Assembly: GCA_016789705.1 (NCBI GenBank)
Contig: JAEUQR010000005.1
Location: 131,153-195,152 of the forward strand
Reading direction: 5' to 3'
Origin: Acidobacteriota bacterium
GTDB lineage: Bacteria > Acidobacteriota > Vicinamibacteria > Vicinamibacterales > UBA2999
Length of the DNA: 64,000 nucleotides
Shown: piece by piece, positions 35,393 through 44,116 of the stretch
How positions within the stretch are numbered: the stretch's first letter is position 1
Layout: each line of letters begins with the position of its first letter
Translations under genes and position numbers: made by a program
The notes under the pieces: model-generated
The model's database searches: none
Seen by the model: only the letters and a program-made list of their open reading frames with translations
What the model was told of the DNA's origin: nothing

Positions 35393-36217
35393 CTAGAGCT
35401 CGCGGTGCGAGGCCGCCTCGGGCGGAGCCTCACCGGGCGGGACGTCCACGAGCGCCGGCGCGGCCGCCGGCGCCGCCTTGCGGCTGCCGCGCGTGGCCGC
35501 CCACTCTATGATCGGCGACACCAGGTAGCCGTAGGCGAGCACGAGCAGCACGACGTCAGGCGAGGTGGTGAAGAGCGCGATGGCCGCGGCCACCACGATG
35601 AGCACCTTCGAGTTCACGGGCGACGACAGGTTCATCGTCTTCAGGCTGCGGAAGCGGAACGTGCTCACCATCAGCAGCGCCGGCACGACCAGCATCACGA
35701 GCGCCAGCAGCGCCGGGCCGCGCTCGGTGAGGCCGTCGCCCACGAAGAAGATCGTCGCGGCCGGCACGCCGGCCGCCGACGGACTCGGCATGCCGACGAA
35801 GTAGCGTTTGTCGGTCACGTGCTGGATGTTGAAGCGCGCCAGGCGCACGGCGGCGGCGGCGAGATACAGGAACCCCACGGCCCAGCCCAGGCGGCCGAGT
35901 GGCTGCAGGCCCCACTGGAACGTGAGCGCGGCCGGCGCCATGCCGAACGAGATGAGATCGGCCATGGAGTCGAACTCGACGCCGAAGGCACTCGACGACC
36001 CGGTCATGCGGGCGATGCGGCCATCGAGCATGTCGAGCACGACGGCAAAGCCGATGAAGGGCGCCGCGGTATGGAACTCGCCCCGCATGGCGTAGACGAC
36101 ACACGCCCAGCCGCAGAACAGATTCGCGACCGTGAAGAGGCTCGGCAGCAGGAAGACGCCGCGGCGCAGGCCGCGCCGCTCGGGCACCGGCGTCGTCGGC
36201 ACGTCGTGCAGGCTCAT
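35393..36217 (-). CDS. pssA: CDP-diacylglycerol-serine O-phosphatidyltransferase
   Basis: This membrane enzyme makes phosphatidylserine from CDP-DAG and serine. The 274 residues carry the CDP-alcohol phosphotransferase motif D-x2-DG-x2-AR-x8-G-x3-D-x3-D in DMLDGRIARMTG...FDSMAD and about eight transmembrane helices. The ATG at 36217 overlaps the psd stop (ATGA); an in-frame start 12 nt upstream is less likely. With psd it forms the complete route to phosphatidylethanolamine. Confidence 0.94.
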   Translation of the reverse strand: MSLHDVPTTPVPERRGLRRGVFLLPSLFTVANLFCGWACVVYAMRGEFHTAAPFIGFAVVLDMLDGRIARMTGSSSAFGVEFDSMADLISFGMAPAALTFQWGLQPLGRLGWAVGFLYLAAAAVRLARFNIQHVTDKRYFVGMPSPSAAGVPAATIFFVGDGLTERGPALLALVMLVVPALLMVSTFRFRSLKTMNLSSPVNSKVLIVVAAAIALFTTSPDVVLLVLAYGYLVSPIIEWAATRGSRKAAPAAAPALVDVPPGEAPPEAASHREL

Positions 36218-36846
36218 GCCGGGGTCCACCGTCCCAGGATGGTCTGCGCGGCGACGACACGGTCGCCCTTCTTCACCGACACCGGAATCCCTGGTGGCAG
36301 GAAGACGTCCATGCGCGAGCCGAACTTCATGACGCCCACGCGCTGGCCGACGACCAGCACCTCACCCTCCTTCACACGCGCCACGACACGGCGCGCCAGG
36401 AGGCCGACGACCTGGCGGTAGACGGCGGTGCGGCCGTCGTGATCCACCCAGACCTCCGACTGCTCGTTCACGGCGCCGCTCTCGGGTTTGTAGGCGGGCA
36501 GGAACTGCCCCGCCTTGTGTGTGACCTTCGTGACGCGGCCCGAGACCGGCGCGCGATTCACGTGCACGTCGAGCGGCGACAGGAAGATCGTGATCTGTGT
36601 CCAGACGCCGGGCGGCGCGCCTTCACCGGCGGGCCCCACCGCCATCACCAGGCCATCGGCCGGCGAGACGATGAGCGACTGGTCGGACGGCAGCGGCCGT
36701 TCCGGATCGCGGAAGAAGAACAGGAACGTCAGGGCGAGAGCCACGCCCGGCAGTGACCACCAGCGGCCGCCGAGCCAGGCGCCCGCGAGCGCCAGCACCA
36801 GGGCGCCGAGGAGGAACGGCCAGCCGGCGCGATCGAATCCGAACAT
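36214..36846 (-). CDS. psd: Phosphatidylserine decarboxylase, short type
   Basis: Psd converts phosphatidylserine to phosphatidylethanolamine. The 210-residue proenzyme has two N-terminal hydrophobic segments, the conserved SPADG and HVNRAPVSG blocks, and the self-cleavage motif FGSRMD near the end, where the Ser becomes the pyruvoyl group. This is the short PSD-A type. I chose ATG 36846: it lacks a Shine-Dalgarno, but TACAAT lies 7 nt upstream, suggesting a leaderless start. A GTG at 36909 is the alternative. Confidence 0.92.
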   Translation of the reverse strand: MFGFDRAGWPFLLGALVLALAGAWLGGRWWSLPGVALALTFLFFFRDPERPLPSDQSLIVSPADGLVMAVGPAGEGAPPGVWTQITIFLSPLDVHVNRAPVSGRVTKVTHKAGQFLPAYKPESGAVNEQSEVWVDHDGRTAVYRQVVGLLARRVVARVKEGEVLVVGQRVGVMKFGSRMDVFLPPGIPVSVKKGDRVVAAQTILGRWTPA

Positions 36847-36853
36847 AGAAGGG

Positions 36854-36859
36854 ATTGTA
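36854..36859 (-). promoter_or_regulatory. -10 element of a predicted leaderless psd transcript
   Basis: TACAAT on the minus strand ends 7 nt before the psd ATG. There is no purine-rich ribosome site between them and no clear -35 upstream. Confidence 0.45.
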
Positions 36860-36935
36860 CTGTTGCCCGAGACCGGGCGTGAGGGGGGCGACGCCGGCGT
36901 GGTCGCCACCGGCGTCGCCGAGATCGACGGAGACC

Positions 36936-37175
36936 TCAGTTCGGCCGCGTGCTGACGGGGGCCTGGTGGCGACGGACGATCGCCTCCATCTGGTCCTTGA
37001 GGCGCAGTTTCTCCTTCTTCAAACGCACTTCTTCGAGCTGTTCGTCGTCGCTGAGATGGGGCTTGCCGGCCAGGAGCTTGAGTCGATCGTCGAGTGTGTG
37101 GTGGTCGGAGGTGAGCTGACGGTAGACATCGCTGCTCTGGAGCAGCAGGCGGCGTGTTTCCTCGGTGTCGGTCAT
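36936..37175 (-). CDS. YdcH/DUF465 family small coiled-coil protein
   Basis: The 79-residue product is a charged helical hairpin (SDVYRQLTSDHHTLDDRL, then LKKEKLRLKDQMEAIVRRH), the pattern of the DUF465/YdcH family. The function of the family is unknown. AAGGGG lies 9 nt before the ATG. It stands alone between psd and rimI on the minus strand. Confidence 0.8.
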   Translation of the reverse strand: MTDTEETRRLLLQSSDVYRQLTSDHHTLDDRLKLLAGKPHLSDDEQLEEVRLKKEKLRLKDQMEAIVRRHQAPVSTRPN

Positions 37176-37256
37176 GACATCCGCCCCTTTCCCGTTCCCC
37201 GGCGCCCTACGCGCCCGGGGTCATTGGGGCGACTCTAGCACCGTGCCCCTGGCGGT

Positions 37257-37712
37257 TCAAGACGGTCCGGGCCGGCCTCGCCACAGGATGAGCGCATCTT
37301 CGACGGGATGGGTGTAGTAGGCGCGGCGCAGCCCGGCGCGCACGAAGCCGCCGGCGTGATAGAGCGCGAGGGCCGCGGTGTTCGAGGCCCGCACCTCGAG
37401 CGTGGCGTTCGGGGCGCCGATGGCCTCGGCTTCCGCCAGCACGTGCGCCAGCAGGGAGCGTCCGAGGCCCTGGCGGCGGTGCGACGGATGCAGGGCGAAG
37501 TTGTTCAGGTGGATCTCGTCGAAGATTCGCCAGAACGAGCAGTAGCCGACCACCACGCCGTGCACCTTCAGCACGTACAGAAAGCACCGCGCCGGATCCT
37601 GCAGTTCGCGCTCGTAGTCGGCGCGGGTCCATGGGTGATGGAAGCACACGTCGTCGAGCGCCAGGATGGCGTCGAGCTCGGCGGTCGAGGTCACACGGGC
37701 GAACGTCGTCAT
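37257..37712 (-). CDS. rimI: Ribosomal-protein-alanine N-acetyltransferase RimI
   Basis: RimI acetylates the N-terminal alanine of ribosomal protein S18. The 151 residues form a GNAT domain with the acetyl-CoA-binding motif HRRQGLGRSLL and the C-terminal ALYHAGGFVRAGLRRAYY typical of RimI. The start overlaps tsaB by 4 nt; the tsaB-rimI pair is conserved in many bacteria, which supports RimI over other GNATs. Confidence 0.92.
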   Translation of the reverse strand: MTTFARVTSTAELDAILALDDVCFHHPWTRADYERELQDPARCFLYVLKVHGVVVGYCSFWRIFDEIHLNNFALHPSHRRQGLGRSLLAHVLAEAEAIGAPNATLEVRASNTAALALYHAGGFVRAGLRRAYYTHPVEDALILWRGRPGPS

Positions 37713-38440
37713 CCGGTGCGCTCGGCCGTGCGCCTGCGGTCGCGTTCGATCTCCACGTCGGGCCGGCGCACGTATTCAGGCGCGAGGCGGGCAGGCGGCC
37801 CGGTGTGGCCGAGCTGGTGCAGCCGCCAGGCAAGGCGCCCGACCACGGCCGCGAGATGCACGGCCGGCGTCGTCGTCACGTATCCCGCCGCGCCCGCCTC
37901 GGCGGCCGCCGCCGGCAGGCAGGTCGCGGCGATCGCGGTCCCGGCCGGCACCAGTGCACGCCAGGCCGTGAGCGTGGCGGCGGGTGACGCGGCGGTGGCC
38001 GGCGCCGACGGCGTGAGCGGCCAGCCCGGCGGGGTCGTGGCATCAGGACGGGTGAAGGCGGCGGCGAAGACCTCGCCGCGCGAGGCGTCCATCCAGGCGC
38101 CGGCCGCGGCGGCTTCGGGCATGCGGTCGAGCACGTCCCAGGCGAGCGCGTCGAGCGAGGGCACACCGGCCGTGGGGCGGTCGAGCGCGAGGGCCAGACC
38201 CTGCACGGCGGCCAGGCCGATGCGGAGGCCCGTGAAGCCGCCGGGGCCGGTGGCCACGGCGAAGACGTCCACGGCGTGCAGGCCGAGTCCCGCATCGGCG
38301 AGGATCGCGCGCAGGTCGGCGGGAATCCGTTCGGCGTGGGAGACGCCGGCGTCACCGGGACGCGCCAGCACCACCGCGTCGTCGCGAATGAGGGCGACGC
38401 TGCCGTCGCGGGAAGTCGTGTCGAGGGCCAGCACCCACAT
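37709..38440 (-). CDS. tsaB: tRNA threonylcarbamoyladenosine biosynthesis protein TsaB
   Basis: TsaB is the partner of TsaD and TsaE in making t6A37 on ANN-decoding tRNAs. The 243-residue product has the ASKHA fold start VLALDTTSRDGSVALI and the block GPGGFTGLRIGLAAVQGLALA, which identifies TsaB. tsaD and tsaE are not in the window. It diverges from mutS. Confidence 0.93.
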   Translation of the reverse strand: MWVLALDTTSRDGSVALIRDDAVVLARPGDAGVSHAERIPADLRAILADAGLGLHAVDVFAVATGPGGFTGLRIGLAAVQGLALALDRPTAGVPSLDALAWDVLDRMPEAAAAGAWMDASRGEVFAAAFTRPDATTPPGWPLTPSAPATAASPAATLTAWRALVPAGTAIAATCLPAAAAEAGAAGYVTTTPAVHLAAVVGRLAWRLHQLGHTGPPARLAPEYVRRPDVEIERDRRRTAERTG

Positions 38441-38466
38441 GCGTGCGCCGCGTCCGCGGCAACCCG

Positions 38467-38474
38467 ACTATACT
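38467..38474. promoter_or_regulatory. Overlapping divergent -10 elements, tsaB / mutS
   Basis: ACTATACT gives TATACT (38469-38474) on the plus strand for mutS and TATAGT (38472-38467) on the minus strand for tsaB. It sits between the tsaB start and the likely mutS start. If used for mutS, the upstream GTG at 38443 cannot be the start. Confidence 0.45.
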
Positions 38475-38586
38475 CGACGGCGCGACGGCCGGCGCCCGCC
38501 GGTCGCGTCCCGTCGAGGTATCCCTGTCTCCCGCGCCTGATTCCGCCCCTCCCCTGCCCACGCTCGGTGCGTCGACGACGCCGGCC

Positions 38587-41193
38587 ATGCGGCAGTACCT
38601 CGAGGCGAAGCGGCAGTATCCCCTGGCGCTCATGCTCTTCCGCATGGGCGACTTCTACGAGCTCTTCTATGAAGACGCGCTCGTTGCCGCGCGCGCGCTC
38701 GACCTGACGCTGACGTCGCGCTCGAAGGACCCGAGCGGCGCCGCGGTGCCGATGTGCGGCGTGCCGTTCCACGCCGCCGACGGCTACATCACGCGGCTCG
38801 TGAAGCTCGGGCACCGGGTCGCCGTCTGTGAGCAGATCGAAGACCCGAAGAAGGCCAAGGGTGTCGTGAAGCGCGACGTCGTGCGGGTCATCACGCCGGG
38901 CACGCTGGCGGATGCCTCGTATCTCGACGCCCGTGAGCCAGCCTTCCTGCTCGCCGTGACCGGGCTCGAGGCGGCGCCCGGGCCTCAGCAGCGCCTCGGG
39001 GTCGCGCTGCTGGATCTCTCGACGGGCGAGTTCCAGGCCACCGAGTTCGTCGGCCCGGCCGCCCGCCAGACGCTCGACGACGAAATCGCCGTGCTGCGGC
39101 CGCGCGAGATCGTCGTGGCGTCCGGGATCGACGTGGCCGCGGCGCTACCCTCGGCGGCTGCCGCGAAGATTGCCGTGACGCCGGTGGACGGCTGGACGTT
39201 CGACCAGGCGCGCGCGCGCGCGACCCTGTGCGAGCAGCTGCGCGTGGCCGGCCTCCAGGGCTTCGGCCTCGACACGCGACCGGTGGCCGTGGCCGCGGCG
39301 GGGGCGCTTGTGCACTACCTGCGCGAGACGCAGAAGGCGGATCTGGCGCACGTGCGCACCATCCGCCTGCGCGAGACGGCCGACCGCCTGCTCGTCGACC
39401 CGACCACCCTGCAGCACCTAGAGGTGGTCGAGTCGTCGAAGGGCGGCCGGAGCGGCTCGCTGCTCGACGAGATCGATCGCACCGTCACGCCGATGGGCGG
39501 ACGGCTCCTGCGCAGCTGGCTCATCGCCCCGCTCGTCTCGCTCGACCGCATCCGCGAGCGGCTCGATGCCGTCGAGGAACTCGCCTTCCGCGCCGCCGAT
39601 CGCGGCAAGGTGCGCGACACGCTGAAGGTGGTGCTCGATCTCGAGCGGCTCGTCTCCAAGGTTGCGCTTGCCACCGCCAGCCCGCGCGACCTCGTGGCGC
39701 TCGCCCGCTCGCTCGCCGCCGTGCCGCGCACGCGTCTGCTGCTCGGCGAGTGCCAGGCGCCGCTCATCAGCGCGCTCGTCGCTGCGCTCGACGATTTGCC
39801 CGAGGTGCGTGGGGCCATCGACGCCACGCTCGTGGACGAGCCGCCGGCCCTCGCCCGCGACGGCGACGCCATCCGCGACGGCGTGGACGCGGAACTCGAC
39901 GAGCTGCGCCGGATCAGCCGCTCCGGCAAGCAGATCATCGCCGAACTCGAGGCGGCCGAACGCACGCGCACCGGCATCCAGTCGCTCAAGGTGCGCTTCA
40001 ATCGGGTCTTCGGCTACTACATCGAAATCTCGAAGTCGAACCTGCACGCGGTGCCCGACGACTACATCCGCAAGCAGACGATCGCCGGCGGGGAACGCTT
40101 CGTGACGCCGGCCCTCAAGTCGCACGAAGAAAAGGTGCTCGGCGCCGACGAACGCAGCGTCGAACGTGAGCTCGAGCTCTTCGAGACGCTGCGCCGCGAG
40201 GTGTCGGCCGCCTCGGCCCGCGTGCTCGAAACGGCCCGGGCGGTGGCGGCGCTCGACGTCCTCGCCGGCCTCGCCGAAACGGCCGCACTGGGCAACTTCA
40301 CCAAGCCGCACGTGCACGATGGCGACGAGTTGAGTGCCACCGACGTGCGGCACCCCGTGGTCGAGCGCCTTGCCGGCGGCACGTTCGTGCCGAATGACGT
40401 CATGCTGAACGGCTCGACGCACCAGCTCGTCGTGCTGACCGGGCCGAACATGGGCGGCAAGTCCACCTACCTGCGACAGGTCGCCCTGCTGTCGCTGCTC
40501 GCCCAGGCCGGCTCGTTCGTGCCGGCGCGCGACGCCAAGCTCGGCCTGGTCGATCGCATCTACGCGCGCGTCGGTGCCGCCGACAACATCGCCCGCGGCC
40601 AGTCGACGTTCATGGTCGAGATGCAGGAAACGGCGCTCATCCTGAACGGCGCCACCTCACGCAGCCTCGTCGTGCTCGACGAAGTGGGACGCGGCACGGC
40701 AACCTTCGACGGACTGAGCATCGCCTGGGCGGTCGCCGAACACCTGGCGACCAACCACCGGGCCCGGCCAAAGACGCTCTTCGCCACGCACTACCACGAA
40801 CTCACGGACCTGGCGGATGGCGTGCCGGGCGTGGTGAACGCGCACGTCGCCGTGCAGGAGTGGAAGGACGACATCGTCTTCCTGCACAAGATCAAGCCGG
40901 GACGCTCCGACCGCAGCTACGGGATTCACGTGGCACGCCTCGCGGGGCTGCCCGGATCGGTGCTGGGACGGGCGCGGGAGATCCTGACGGCGCTCGAACG
41001 CGACGAGCTGGCGCGTGGCGGCAAACCGGCCATCAGCGGCGCCGCGCCGGTGGCGCAGCAGCAGCTCGGGCTCTTCCAGGTGGCCGCGGATGACGTACTG
41101 CGCGAGCGCCTCAGGGCGATCGACGTGAACCAGACGACGCCGCTCGACGCGCTGCGGCTGCTGGCCGATCTGAAACGCGAGGCCGACGACTAG
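38587..41193 (+). CDS. mutS: DNA mismatch repair protein MutS
   Basis: MutS recognises mismatches and recruits MutL. Domains in order: mismatch-binding domain with GDFYELFYEDA (the Phe-x-Glu wedge), connector, core and clamp, then the ATPase with Walker A GPNMGGKST, Walker B VVLDEVGRGTATFDG and the HYHEL block. From ATG 38587 it has 868 residues, close to the usual length. The start is uncertain: the frame is open to a GTG at 38443, and a CTG at 38524 has GAGG 5 nt before it. mutL is not in the window. Confidence 0.96.
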   Translation: MRQYLEAKRQYPLALMLFRMGDFYELFYEDALVAARALDLTLTSRSKDPSGAAVPMCGVPFHAADGYITRLVKLGHRVAVCEQIEDPKKAKGVVKRDVVRVITPGTLADASYLDAREPAFLLAVTGLEAAPGPQQRLGVALLDLSTGEFQATEFVGPAARQTLDDEIAVLRPREIVVASGIDVAAALPSAAAAKIAVTPVDGWTFDQARARATLCEQLRVAGLQGFGLDTRPVAVAAAGALVHYLRETQKADLAHVRTIRLRETADRLLVDPTTLQHLEVVESSKGGRSGSLLDEIDRTVTPMGGRLLRSWLIAPLVSLDRIRERLDAVEELAFRAADRGKVRDTLKVVLDLERLVSKVALATASPRDLVALARSLAAVPRTRLLLGECQAPLISALVAALDDLPEVRGAIDATLVDEPPALARDGDAIRDGVDAELDELRRISRSGKQIIAELEAAERTRTGIQSLKVRFNRVFGYYIEISKSNLHAVPDDYIRKQTIAGGERFVTPALKSHEEKVLGADERSVERELELFETLRREVSAASARVLETARAVAALDVLAGLAETAALGNFTKPHVHDGDELSATDVRHPVVERLAGGTFVPNDVMLNGSTHQLVVLTGPNMGGKSTYLRQVALLSLLAQAGSFVPARDAKLGLVDRIYARVGAADNIARGQSTFMVEMQETALILNGATSRSLVVLDEVGRGTATFDGLSIAWAVAEHLATNHRARPKTLFATHYHELTDLADGVPGVVNAHVAVQEWKDDIVFLHKIKPGRSDRSYGIHVARLAGLPGSVLGRAREILTALERDELARGGKPAISGAAPVAQQQLGLFQVAADDVLRERLRAIDVNQTTPLDALRLLADLKREADD

Positions 41194-41197
41194 GCCG

Positions 41198-41217
41198 CCG
41201 GGGCCGTGCGGCCCCGG
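41198..41217. terminator. Bidirectional terminator-like hairpin between mutS and TPR gene
   Basis: CCGGGGCC (41198-41205) pairs perfectly with GGCCCCGG (41210-41217) around a 4-nt loop, 4 nt after the mutS stop. The two genes converge here. No T-tract is seen on either strand. Confidence 0.55.
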
Positions 41218-41231
41218 TGAGGCGGACGCGC

Positions 41232-41969
41232 CTAGCTCTTGAGCTTGTCGAGCTCGGCGCGCGCCTCGGCGGCAAACGGCGACTCGGCGTGCTTCTCGAC
41301 GATCTCGTTCAGGGTCTTCCGGGCGTCGTCTACCTTGCCGGCGCCGCGGTAGGCCCGCGCCAGCTCCATCAGCACCCCTTCCACCGGCATGCCGGCGGCG
41401 GTCTGCGTGCTGAGCGCCTTCAGGCCTTCGATGGCCGGATCGAACTGCCCGGCGCGAACCTGGGCCTGCGCCTTGCCGAGCGCCGCGCCCTTCGCGACGA
41501 TGTCGGTGCCGCTCGCCAGCTGCTCGTAGTGCGTCTTCGCTTCGTCGAAGCGGCCGAGCGCCACGAGGATCGAGGCGGCGTTCAGGCGGGCCAGGCGGCC
41601 CGGCGTGCTCGAGGGCGACGAGTCGGCCGCCGCGATGAACTTCGGCAGCGCGGCTTCGAGCTTCGCCTTTTCGGTGGGATAGGTGCCGGGTGCCTGCGCC
41701 GGCACGCCCGTGCCGCCTTCCATTCCTGGCGGCGCCGGCGCCTGGACGGGGGCCTCGTAGACCACCATCGCGTCGGCCAGCAGGCCGCTCACCGCGGAGT
41801 CCTTGGTGCGTTGCCAGGTCAGGAAGCCGCCGACGGCCACGAGCACCGCCAGCACGGCGCCGCCGATGGCGAGGACCTGCGAACGGTTTCGACCGAACGT
41901 CTCGGAGGCCGCGGCCAGGGCGTGGGCCACTTCGTTTTCCTTCAGGTGCTCTTTCTCGGAGTGCTTCAT
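41232..41969 (-). CDS. Membrane-anchored TPR protein (YfgM-like)
   Basis: The 245-residue protein has a cytoplasmic N-terminus, one transmembrane helix (VLAIGGAVLAVLVAVGGFL) followed by WQRTKDS, a Pro/Ala-rich stretch and C-terminal TPR-like repeats (RLARLNAASILVALGRFDEAKTHYEQL, AQAQVRAGQFDPAIEGLKAL). The layout resembles YfgM/BamB-region ancillary proteins of the SecYEG-periplasmic chaperone network, but this is fold-level similarity only. Confidence 0.7.
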   Translation of the reverse strand: MKHSEKEHLKENEVAHALAAASETFGRNRSQVLAIGGAVLAVLVAVGGFLTWQRTKDSAVSGLLADAMVVYEAPVQAPAPPGMEGGTGVPAQAPGTYPTEKAKLEAALPKFIAAADSSPSSTPGRLARLNAASILVALGRFDEAKTHYEQLASGTDIVAKGAALGKAQAQVRAGQFDPAIEGLKALSTQTAAGMPVEGVLMELARAYRGAGKVDDARKTLNEIVEKHAESPFAAEARAELDKLKS

Positions 41970-42009
41970 AAGTCTCTGCCGTTCGGGGACGTGGCGACCC
42001 CTCAGTGTA

Positions 42010-43128
42010 TCAGCGGGTGGAGTCGGCCGTCACGTCGTAGCGAAAGGCCTCCCAGCGGGGGCCGCAGTGGGCTTCGGCCCGCACGCGGAGCAGGCGGACG
42101 CCGGCGGCGGCGAGCAGCGCCTCGACGTCTTCGCGCGGCACGGCATGCATTTCCATGACGGGCGCGAAGGCCGGTGCGGCGGGCGTCGTGGCGGGCGGGG
42201 CTGGCACCGTGGCGGTGGCCGGCGCCGCGGCCGCCACGCCCACATCGAGGCGCACGGTCGGCGAGCCGTGCCAGGCGAACCAGGCGACGCCCTCGTGCAC
42301 GAGGTCCAGTTCGAGGACGTCGGCGTCGGCCACGGTGGACCGTGGCGCGGTGAAGGTGACCGTCGCCGTGTCGCCCGGCGCCAGCGGGCGCGGCACGGCC
42401 ACACGCCGATCGTCGGCCACGACGACCGCGCCGTCGCGCGTCAGCCAGTGGTTGCCCAGGTTCAGGGGCGCGTCGTCCGGCCACGTCTCCGCCCCGGCAT
42501 TGGTGATGGCCACCTCGACGACGACCGTGGCGGCATCGGTGGCGAGCAGCCGCCGGGCCGTGAGCTCGGCGTGGTAGGCGCCGATCGGCAGCGCGCCCTC
42601 GGGCAACACGGGAGCATCGAGCCAGCGGCTCGGCACGTCGAACGAGAGGAAACCGCCGGGCGCCACGACGCGCGCCAGCTCGCGGATGTACTCGCGGGCG
42701 TAGACCGGCGCGATGTGCTGCAGCACGCGCCCGGTGTAGACGACGTCGATCGAGCGCGACGCGATCTGGTGGAACGGCGGTGCCGTCTGCACCGCGTACC
42801 GCACGCGCGCGCCGTGGCGGTTGAACGTGGCGGCCTGCGCGATCATCGACGGCGCCACGTCGAGTCCGAGCGCCTCGTCGCAATGGTCCGCCAGCGCCTG
42901 CGTGAGGCGGCCCAGACCGCAACCGAAATCGAGCGCGCGACGGCGGGCCATCGGCCGGCCGAAGCCGCGCGCCTCGTCCATCAGAGCCTCGATCTCCGCC
43001 ACGCCGGTGGCGAAGAACTCCTCCGCCGTCCAGCGGCGGCCCTTGCGCGCCGGGTCGGTCAGGATCGCCCACATCGGGTCCTGCTCGCCGAAGGCGTCCC
43101 AGTGGCGCTGGAGGTCGTGGAGGTTCAT
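42010..43128 (-). CDS. Class I SAM methyltransferase with an inserted beta-sandwich domain
   Basis: Residues 1-180 form a SAM methyltransferase: motif I ALDFGCGLGRLTQALA, DVAPSMIAQA, and the post-motif block VLQHI...ELARVVAPGGFLSFDVP. From about 205 to 310 there is an immunoglobulin-like sandwich (VVVEVAITNAGAETWP, HWLTRDGAVVV, DLVHEGVAWFAWHG), a domain I know mostly from polysaccharide-modifying enzymes. A Pro/Ala linker and a short C-terminal domain (VPREDVEALLAAAGVRLL) follow, which looks like the end of the methyltransferase fold. Substrate unknown; a cell-surface glycan is a guess. Confidence 0.75.
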   Translation of the reverse strand: MNLHDLQRHWDAFGEQDPMWAILTDPARKGRRWTAEEFFATGVAEIEALMDEARGFGRPMARRRALDFGCGLGRLTQALADHCDEALGLDVAPSMIAQAATFNRHGARVRYAVQTAPPFHQIASRSIDVVYTGRVLQHIAPVYAREYIRELARVVAPGGFLSFDVPSRWLDAPVLPEGALPIGAYHAELTARRLLATDAATVVVEVAITNAGAETWPDDAPLNLGNHWLTRDGAVVVADDRRVAVPRPLAPGDTATVTFTAPRSTVADADVLELDLVHEGVAWFAWHGSPTVRLDVGVAAAAPATATVPAPPATTPAAPAFAPVMEMHAVPREDVEALLAAAGVRLLRVRAEAHCGPRWEAFRYDVTADSTR

Positions 43129-43144
43129 CGGGATCGAGGTGACG

Positions 43145-43220
43145 TGGCGCGCCCGGTTGGAATTGAACCAACGACCTTCCGCTTAGGAGGCGGACGCTCT
43201 ATCCCCTGAGCTACGGGCGC
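43145..43220 (-). tRNA. tRNA-Arg (anticodon CCT)
   Basis: A full cloverleaf is readable on the minus strand: acceptor GCGCCCG paired with CGGGCGC, D arm GCTC/GAGC, anticodon stem with loop containing CCT flanked by C-T and A-A, and T arm GGTTCAATTCC. The anticodon reads AGG. The 3' CCA is encoded at 43145-43147. It lies between apt and the methyltransferase gene. Confidence 0.95.
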
Positions 43221-43277
43221 ACGCGAGGCGACTGGGTTAGGGTATCAGAGCCGGAGCCGCCGCCCTTCGTGAGGCGC

Positions 43278-43793
43278 TCAGTAACGCAGGGCCGAGGTGA
43301 CCGCCACGTCCGTCAGCTTGTCGCGCCCCTTGAGGAACTCGAGTTCGATGAGGAACGCGGCGGCGTGGAGCGTGCTGCCGAGCCGCTGCACGAGGTTCAC
43401 CGCGGCGCGCGCCGTGCCGCCGGTGGCGAGCACGTCGTCCACGACCAGCACGCGGTGGCCCGGCCCGAGCGCGTCGTCGTGGATCTCGAGGCTGTCGGTG
43501 CCGTATTCGAGCGCGTACGACTCGCCGAGCGTGGTCGAGGGCAGCTTGCCGGGCTTGCGAATGGGCACGAAGCCGGCGCCAAGCCGGTCGGCCACCGCCG
43601 ACGCCAGGATGAAGCCGCGGCTCTCGATGCCGACGACGCGGTCGATCCCCTGCCCCGCGTGCGGCGCCGTCAGCGCGTCGATGGTCTCCCGGAAGCCGGC
43701 CGGGTCGGCCAGCAGCGTCGTGATGTCGTAGAAAAGGATGCCCGGCTTCGGGAAGTCGGGGACATGGCGGATACGTGCCTTCAGGTGTTCCAT
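43278..43793 (-). CDS. apt: Adenine phosphoribosyltransferase
   Basis: Apt salvages adenine to AMP with PRPP. The 171 residues show the family start [19 protein letters not shown], the ESRGFI block and the PRPP-binding motif [15 protein letters not shown] chose ATG 43793, which fits the family N-terminus and has GGGG just upstream; the frame extends to 43865 without homology and into acyP. Confidence 0.94.
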   Translation of the reverse strand: MEHLKARIRHVPDFPKPGILFYDITTLLADPAGFRETIDALTAPHAGQGIDRVVGIESRGFILASAVADRLGAGFVPIRKPGKLPSTTLGESYALEYGTDSLEIHDDALGPGHRVLVVDDVLATGGTARAAVNLVQRLGSTLHAAAFLIELEFLKGRDKLTDVAVTSALRY

Positions 43794-43806
43794 GCGCCCC
43801 CAGAGG

Positions 43807-44079
43807 TTACCGTATCGCGAAGCCATCCGCGAGACCGAGCGGCGCGAGGTCTTCGCTGACGACATCGTCCACGCGGGCGCGTGAGGGCCCGCGCCAGAGT
43901 GCGGCTTCGAAGCGCGAGAGGCTCTCCAGGTCCCCGTCGGCCACAGCCTCCACGCGTCCGTCGGGCAGATTGCGAACGGTGCCGTGGAGACCCTCGCGGC
44001 GGGCGCAGTCGGCGGCGAAGTAGCGGAAGCCGACGCCCTGCACCCGGCCGGTCACGAGGTAACGGCGCGTGAGACGCAT
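43807..44079 (-). CDS. acyP: Acylphosphatase
   Basis: The 90-residue product has the catalytic Arg19 in [11 protein letters not shown] and Asn37 in [14 protein letters not shown], both invariant in acylphosphatases, which hydrolyse carboxyl-phosphate bonds. It is 13 nt upstream of apt and may be cotranscribed. There is no Shine-Dalgarno before the ATG, but TACACT lies 6 nt upstream. Confidence 0.92.
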   Translation of the reverse strand: MRLTRRYLVTGRVQGVGFRYFAADCARREGLHGTVRNLPDGRVEAVADGDLESLSRFEAALWRGPSRARVDDVVSEDLAPLGLADGFAIR

Positions 44080-44085
44080 GCGGCG

Positions 44086-44091
44086 AGTGTA
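44086..44091 (-). promoter_or_regulatory. -10 element of a predicted leaderless acyP transcript
   Basis: TACACT on the minus strand, then CGCCGC, then ATG. Spacing and hexamer are the same as at the SGNH gene (61839-61844). No clear -35 was found. Confidence 0.45.
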
Positions 44092-44116
44092 GCAGCCGCC
44101 ACGCGGCCGGACCGCG

